From NCBI RefSeq assembly GCF_014385095.1, contig NZ_JACRTC010000010.1, forward strand, positions 1-55,993: a DNA stretch of 55,993 nucleotides. The letters are read 5' to 3'. This document shows, piece by piece, positions 51,698-55,993 of the stretch. Below the pieces are notes generated by a model, which did no database searches, had not been told where the DNA came from, and was given only the letters and a program-made list of their open reading frames with translations. The DNA is from Zongyangia hominis. Its GTDB lineage: Bacteria; Bacillota; Clostridia; Oscillospirales; Ruminococcaceae. Position 1 is the stretch's first letter, and every line of letters starts with the position of its first letter. The translations under genes and the position numbers were made by a program.

Positions 51698-54600
51698 GTG
51701 AAGAAAAGAGACACCATCCTCATTGTTGACGATATGGAAATCAACCGCGCCATTCTGGGGGGACTCTTCCAGGACGAATACAAACTGATGGAAGCGGAAA
51801 ATGGGGAACAGGCCCTCCTTCTGCTCAAAGAATACCACAGCAGCATCGCCATTGTACTGCTGGATCTGGTTATGCCCGTCAAGAGTGGGTACCAGGTCAT
51901 GGAGGAGCTGGGCGGCAGCCCCCTGCTCGATGAGGTGCCGGTGGCTGTCATTACGGCGGACAATTCCTTGGAAAGCGAGCTGCGGGTTTTTGACTTGGGG
52001 GCTTCCGACATCATCGTCAAGCCCTTTGAGCCCCATGTGGTCAAGCGTCGGGTCCACAATATCATCGAGCTTTCTTTACATAAACACAACCTGGAGGACA
52101 TGGTGGCTGAACAGGCGGTCAAACTCCAGGAATCCAACGAGGTGCTCATAGACGCTTTGTCCTCGGTCATCGAGTATCGCAGCCTGGAATCGGGCCAGCA
52201 TATCCGCCGCATCCGGCTGCTTATGAAGGCGCTGTTGGAGGAAGTGTGGCGCAACTGCCCGGAGTATAACCTGGACGAGGAAAAAATCCGCGTCATCGCG
52301 TCGGCCTCGGCCATGCATGACATCGGCAAAATCGCCATCCCCGACAGTATCCTCAATAAGCTCGGCCGCCTGACGCCCGAGGAATTTAAGGTGATGGAGA
52401 CCCACACGATCAAGGGATGCGAGATTCTGGCCGGGCTTTCCCGTATGAGCGATCAGGATTATCTGCGCTATGCATACAGCATCTGCCGCTACCACCACGA
52501 GCGCTGGGACGGCGGCGGGTATCCCGACGGGCTGGTGGGGGACGCCATCCCCATCTGGGCCCAAGCGGCGGGCATCGCCGACGCTTACGACGCGTTGACC
52601 TCCGACCGGGTCTATAAAAAGGCCATCTCCCATGAGCGGGCGGCCGCCATGATTCTGGGAGGCGAGTGCGGCGCCTTTTCCACCAAGCTCTTGGAATGCT
52701 TTAAAAACGCACAGCCCACCTTGGCGGCCTTGGTGCAGGAGTATGCCGACGGCAACGTGCCGTCCAGCGATACGCCCGAGCTCCCGCCCATCCCGGTGTT
52801 GCCGGAGAGCGGGATCAACCCCCTGGAGATTGTGCAGATGAAATATTACGCCATGCTCCGGTATGAAAACGTGGCGGCGGTGGAGGTGGATTTGGCCGCG
52901 GGGCGCTACCAAATGGCCTATGCGCCCCGGACTGCCATCCGTTCCCTATTCCAGGGGGGCCGGCTGGAGGACGCGGTGCTGCGTTACATCAACGAGGTCA
53001 TCCATCCCGACGACCGGGATTTCGCGCTGAGCATCTGGTGGAAGGAGCTGCCCCGGTTTTTTGAGGAGGGGCGGCTCAAACAGAGCTGGAAAAACCGGAT
53101 TTATGACGCGGCGCTGGGAGGGTGGCGCTGGTTTGAGGTCACGGCGTTGCGCATCGATACCGAGCATCCCCGCCAGCGCAAGGCGCTCTTCCTGTGGCGG
53201 GACGCCGAGGCCGACGAGAGCGTCCAATACCGGCGGCCGCTGGGAGACGGCGCCGTCCTGCATCGGATATTGGGCGGCATCTTCCAGTGCCAGAATGACC
53301 CGGACTACACCTTGTTGCACTGTGACGACGGGTTCTTAGGATACAGCAAGGCGGAAATCCGGCAGAAATATCAAAACCGGTTTATCCGCATCATCCATCC
53401 GGACGACCGGGAACGGGTGGTCCGGCAGCTGCGGGAGCAGCTCAACCGGGGCGCTAGTTTTCAGTTGGAGCTTCGGGTCACCGATGGACGCGGCCAGGTC
53501 TTCTGGGTTATGAGCCGGGGCCAGATGATCACCGACAGCCAGGGCAACGAAATCCTTTACAGCGTCCTTATCGACATCGACGGGACCAAGCGGGCCCAGG
53601 AGGAGCTGCGCCTGAGCCTGGAGCGGTATAAAATCATTTTGGAGCAGACCAACGACATCATCTTTGAATGGGATATCGCCACCGACGTGGTCACCTATTC
53701 CTCCAACTGGAAGGAGAAATTCGGCTACGAGCCCATTGGCAGCACGGCCTCGGCCAGAATCCCCACCGTTTCCCACCTCCACCCCGAGGATATGGCCGCC
53801 TTTGGCAGATTTATCGAGGAAATGAGCGCGGGAAAACGATATGGGGAGCTGGAATTCCGGCTACTCAACAAAGACAGCCAGTATATCTGGTGCCGCATCC
53901 GGGGCACAGCCCAGATGGATGACGAGGGGATGCCGCTGCGGGTGGTGGGCATGTTGGTGGATATCAACGACGAAAAGGTGGCCACGCAAAAGCTGATGGC
54001 CAAAGCGGAGCAGGACACCTTGACCGGCCTGCACAACAAGGCCGCCAGCCGCCAGAGGATTGAAGCCTACCTCGCCCAGCGGGAAAAGGAAGAGGTCTGC
54101 GCCCTGTTCATCATCGACATGGATAACTTTAAATTTGTAAACGACCGCTTTGGCCATCTGTTCGGCGACGCGGTGCTCACCAAGGTAGCGGCCCTCCTGG
54201 GGAGGCTCTTCCGCAGCCAGGACATTGTTTCCCGCATCGGCGGCGACGAGTTCCTGGTACTCATCCGGGACGCGGGTTCCGCCGAGCGGGTCCAGTCGGT
54301 GGCGGAGCGAATCATCGAGAGCTTCCAGCGGGACTTTAACGACTTGCCCGAAGAATGCGAGATCCTGTGCAGTGTGGGCGTTTCCATCTGCCCCCAGGAC
54401 GGCGGTGACTTCCAGACCCTGTTCCAGCGGGCGGATATGGCGCTGTACCAGGCCAAGGAGCGGGGCAAGAACCAATACCATTTCTACGACGCTGGTTCTG
54501 CTTTCCCGGCGGGGTCGGGCCAGACCGGGTACGGCAACGCCCGCACCGCTTTTGACCGCAGGGCGGGCGCCAGTTTGGACGAGGTGGCGTCGGCCGCACT

Positions 54601-55447
54601 TTCTATCCTCAATGAAACCACCGGTTTTGAAAAAGCTGTGGAAAGCGTGTTGGAAATGGTGGGACGCCGTTTCCAGGTCAGCCGGTGCTATATCTTTGAA
54701 AACCTGCCCGACGACGACCAAGGGTGCAGCAACACCTTTGAGTGGTGCGCCCAAGGGATTCCCTCCACCAAGGAAACCCTGCAAGACCTAAGATACAATG
54801 ACTACAGCGTCACCTATAAAAGCTACTTTAATGAGAGAGGCATCTTTTATTGCACCGATGTGACCAAACTGCCGGAGGATTTGCGTGCGGTGGTGGAAAA
54901 GATGGGGATTAAGTCCATGCTGCAATGCATGATCCGGGACAATGGAAAATTCAAGGGCTGGGTCGGCTTCGACGACTGCACCGACCAGGTGCTTTGGACC
55001 CAAGACCAGATCGACGCCCTCAATTTTGTGTCCGGCCTGCTTTCCCTGTTCCTGCTCAAACGCCGCGCCCAGGAAAAGGCCATCGGCATGTCCCAGGATT
55101 TGCTGACGTTGCTTGATCAACAAAATTCTTGGATTTACGTCCTAGATCCCGATACCTACAGTATTTTGTATATCAACCAAAAGACGCGCAGCCTGCTTCC
55201 CGAGGCTCGGGAGGGGATGCACTGCTTTGAGGCGTTCATGGGGAGGAAGGTCCCTTGTGAAAGCTGCCCCATGCGGAGTATCCGCCAGACCCGCAGCTGT
55301 ACGCTGGAAATTTACAATCAACAGCTGGGCATCTGGTCCTCCGCCGACGCAACCCTGATCCCTTGGCAAAAGAGGGAGGGCTGCCTGGTGGTCTGCCGGG
55401 ATATCACCCACCTCAAAGAGCGGGAGGCCCGGACAGAGATGAAATAA
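51698..55447 (+). CDS. REC/HD-GYP/PAS/GGDEF/GAF signalling protein
   Basis: A 1249-residue soluble protein, probably made to both degrade and make c-di-GMP. Domains in order: REC (about 5-125; phospho-acceptor D56, K108), HD-GYP phosphodiesterase (about 150-335; H207 D208 and GYP at 274-276, all metal ligands present), three PAS-like domains (about 375-510, 520-640, 645-770), GGDEF diguanylate cyclase (about 775-925; GGDEF at 848-852 with an inhibitory-site RSQD at 839-842), a GAF-like domain (about 945-1105) and a final PAS (about 1115-1240). No sensor kinase is adjacent. GTG start after AAAAGGAGGG. Confidence 0.92.
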   Translation: MKKRDTILIVDDMEINRAILGGLFQDEYKLMEAENGEQALLLLKEYHSSIAIVLLDLVMPVKSGYQVMEELGGSPLLDEVPVAVITADNSLESELRVFDLGASDIIVKPFEPHVVKRRVHNIIELSLHKHNLEDMVAEQAVKLQESNEVLIDALSSVIEYRSLESGQHIRRIRLLMKALLEEVWRNCPEYNLDEEKIRVIASASAMHDIGKIAIPDSILNKLGRLTPEEFKVMETHTIKGCEILAGLSRMSDQDYLRYAYSICRYHHERWDGGGYPDGLVGDAIPIWAQAAGIADAYDALTSDRVYKKAISHERAAAMILGGECGAFSTKLLECFKNAQPTLAALVQEYADGNVPSSDTPELPPIPVLPESGINPLEIVQMKYYAMLRYENVAAVEVDLAAGRYQMAYAPRTAIRSLFQGGRLEDAVLRYINEVIHPDDRDFALSIWWKELPRFFEEGRLKQSWKNRIYDAALGGWRWFEVTALRIDTEHPRQRKALFLWRDAEADESVQYRRPLGDGAVLHRILGGIFQCQNDPDYTLLHCDDGFLGYSKAEIRQKYQNRFIRIIHPDDRERVVRQLREQLNRGASFQLELRVTDGRGQVFWVMSRGQMITDSQGNEILYSVLIDIDGTKRAQEELRLSLERYKIILEQTNDIIFEWDIATDVVTYSSNWKEKFGYEPIGSTASARIPTVSHLHPEDMAAFGRFIEEMSAGKRYGELEFRLLNKDSQYIWCRIRGTAQMDDEGMPLRVVGMLVDINDEKVATQKLMAKAEQDTLTGLHNKAASRQRIEAYLAQREKEEVCALFIIDMDNFKFVNDRFGHLFGDAVLTKVAALLGRLFRSQDIVSRIGGDEFLVLIRDAGSAERVQSVAERIIESFQRDFNDLPEECEILCSVGVSICPQDGGDFQTLFQRADMALYQAKERGKNQYHFYDAGSAFPAGSGQTGYGNARTAFDRRAGASLDEVASAALSILNETTGFEKAVESVLEMVGRRFQVSRCYIFENLPDDDQGCSNTFEWCAQGIPSTKETLQDLRYNDYSVTYKSYFNERGIFYCTDVTKLPEDLRAVVEKMGIKSMLQCMIRDNGKFKGWVGFDDCTDQVLWTQDQIDALNFVSGLLSLFLLKRRAQEKAIGMSQDLLTLLDQQNSWIYVLDPDTYSILYINQKTRSLLPEAREGMHCFEAFMGRKVPCESCPMRSIRQTRSCTLEIYNQQLGIWSSADATLIPWQKREGCLVVCRDITHLKEREARTEMK

Positions 55448-55450
55448 ATG

Positions 55451-55481
55451 AAAAAAGCCCCGGCTTTAAGCCGGGGCTTTT
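55451..55481 (+). terminator. Terminator after the signalling gene
   Basis: AAAAGCCCCGGC/GCCGGGGCTTTT hairpin. Confidence 0.92.
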
Positions 55482-55567
55482 GGTTTGGCCGCAGAACGCA
55501 GTGAAAGAACGATGATTCTTCTTTATGATGATTGATGCGACGGGAATTGTGCTATCCCCAGAAAACA

Positions 55568-55610
55568 ATGAATCCGCGTCCCTCATTATCGTGAGTGATG
55601 CGGATTCATT
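55568..55610 (-). terminator. Terminator after tRNA-Arg
   Basis: ATGAATCCGC and GCGGATTCAT form a long stem directly after the tRNA on the minus strand; an inner ACTCAC/GTGAGT-like arm is also present. The T-run is weak. Confidence 0.65.
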
Positions 55611-55687
55611 TGGTGCGCCCGACAGGAGTCGAACCTGCGGCCTTTAGAGTCGGAGTCTAACGCTCTATCCAGCTGAGCTACGAGCGC
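55611..55687 (-). tRNA. tRNA-Arg (anticodon CCG)
   Basis: On the minus strand, acceptor GCGCTCG pairs with CGGGCGC (one G-T pair), discriminator A and encoded CCA. The anticodon stem TTAGA/TCTAA encloses CTCCGAC, giving anticodon CCG. Confidence 0.94.
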
Positions 55688-55713
55688 ACATCAATTCCTT
55701 TGGAACGATAAAA

Positions 55714-55722
55714 ATTATAGCA
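55714..55722 (-). promoter_or_regulatory. Extended -10 promoter of tRNA-Arg
   Basis: On the minus strand TGC then TATAAT (55714-55719). Confidence 0.55.
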
Positions 55723-55884
55723 TAAACTTCCGGAAAAGAAAAGACCGTTTTGCGAAATACTTGGAGCAAAGCGATAAATTATGCAAATAGTATAATCGTT
55801 TGGGGAGGAAAAAGTCGTATTCAAAACTCTTTGTATAAGAAAAGCATAAAAATCGAGAAATGTGGGGAAATGTCAAAAAAGGGA

Positions 55885-55913
55885 TTGACAGGGGGGAGGG
55901 CGTATGGTAAAAT
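55885..55913 (+). promoter_or_regulatory. Strong outward promoter at window end
   Basis: TTGACA (55885-55890), 17-bp spacer, TAAAAT (55908-55913) preceded by TGG. A further TTGAC lies at the last bases of the window, so tandem promoters may drive a gene or rRNA operon to the right. Confidence 0.8.
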
Positions 55914-55993
55914 AAATGAGCTGTCCGGGAAAAGGACGGGCGGGAGCCCGGAAACGAAAAGGCAGCAAAAAAAAGAATGGGAAATATATTGAC

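Noticed and set aside
55750..55992. 80-codon ORF at window end
   Set aside because: It spans a strong promoter (55885-55913), has no ribosome-binding site and low coding quality.

Overview
The window looks like a GC-rich Gram-positive anaerobe of the class Clostridia, probably an Oscillospiraceae/Ruminococcaceae-type gut bacterium. The signs are strong AGGAGG ribosome-binding sites with GTG and TTG starts, a T-box leader, a preQ1-I riboswitch, a ferredoxin, an mreBCD-PBP2-minD-mgsA cluster, a RicT-HolB-DarA cluster, an NPxTG-type wall anchor and glycogen-utilisation enzymes. Genus-level placement is not possible from the sequence alone.

Layout. 1-430: tail of an rRNA operon (5S, tRNA-Asn, second 5S, terminator). 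509-2287: an MFS transporter and a DUF4234 membrane protein. 2437-5605: a tRNA/rRNA modification block (TrmN6-like, RsmI, QueG-like) and a CBS protein. 6134-7189: a FemABX-type aminoacyltransferase. 7343-11913: GNAT, a PLP decarboxylase, DarA, HolB and RicT, a reshuffled version of the Firmicute yaa/yab cluster. 12189-14118: a ferredoxin and glyS. 14422-17281: tRNA genes, a wall-anchored discoidin-domain protein and an AT-rich orphan. 17443-18060: preQ1 riboswitch and queT. 18407-21271: hypothetical genes, including a three-gene low-complexity operon. 21326-26445: DUF6440, a GH13 amylase and glycogen phosphorylase on the minus strand. 26995-32317: zapA, U32 peptidase, dut, DUF4321, maf. 32700-39623: the mreBCD-PBP2-minD-mgsA cell-shape block. 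39640-43374: T-box leader with hisS and aspS. 43465-51158: VOC protein, AraC regulator, phosphodiesterase, birA, cytidylate-kinase-like protein, two TrkA proteins, ogt, small membrane proteins and VanZ. 51501-55447: a structured leader and a 1249-residue REC/HD-GYP/PAS/GGDEF/GAF protein. 55611 to the end: tRNA-Arg and a strong outward promoter.

The most striking feature is a family of GC-rich mosaic repeats, 60-117 bp per unit, often tandem, with two interchangeable palindromic cores (GCGGACAGTGTCCGC and GCGGCAAGGTGCCGC). They fill about nine intergenic gaps, often starting right at a stop codon and ending at the next gene's ribosome-binding site. One array has expanded in frame inside the decarboxylase gene, adding roughly 180 residues between the PLP domain and the C-terminal domain. 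Another separates the hisS T-box from hisS.

Functional themes: queuosine salvage (QueT, its riboswitch and a QueG-like reductase), cell elongation and division (MreBCD, PBP2, ZapA, an orphan MinD), nucleotide sanitation (Dut, Maf), alpha-glucan use (GH13, GlgP), second-messenger signalling (DarA for c-di-AMP, an HD-GYP/GGDEF protein for c-di-GMP) and translation (GlyRS, HisRS, AspRS).
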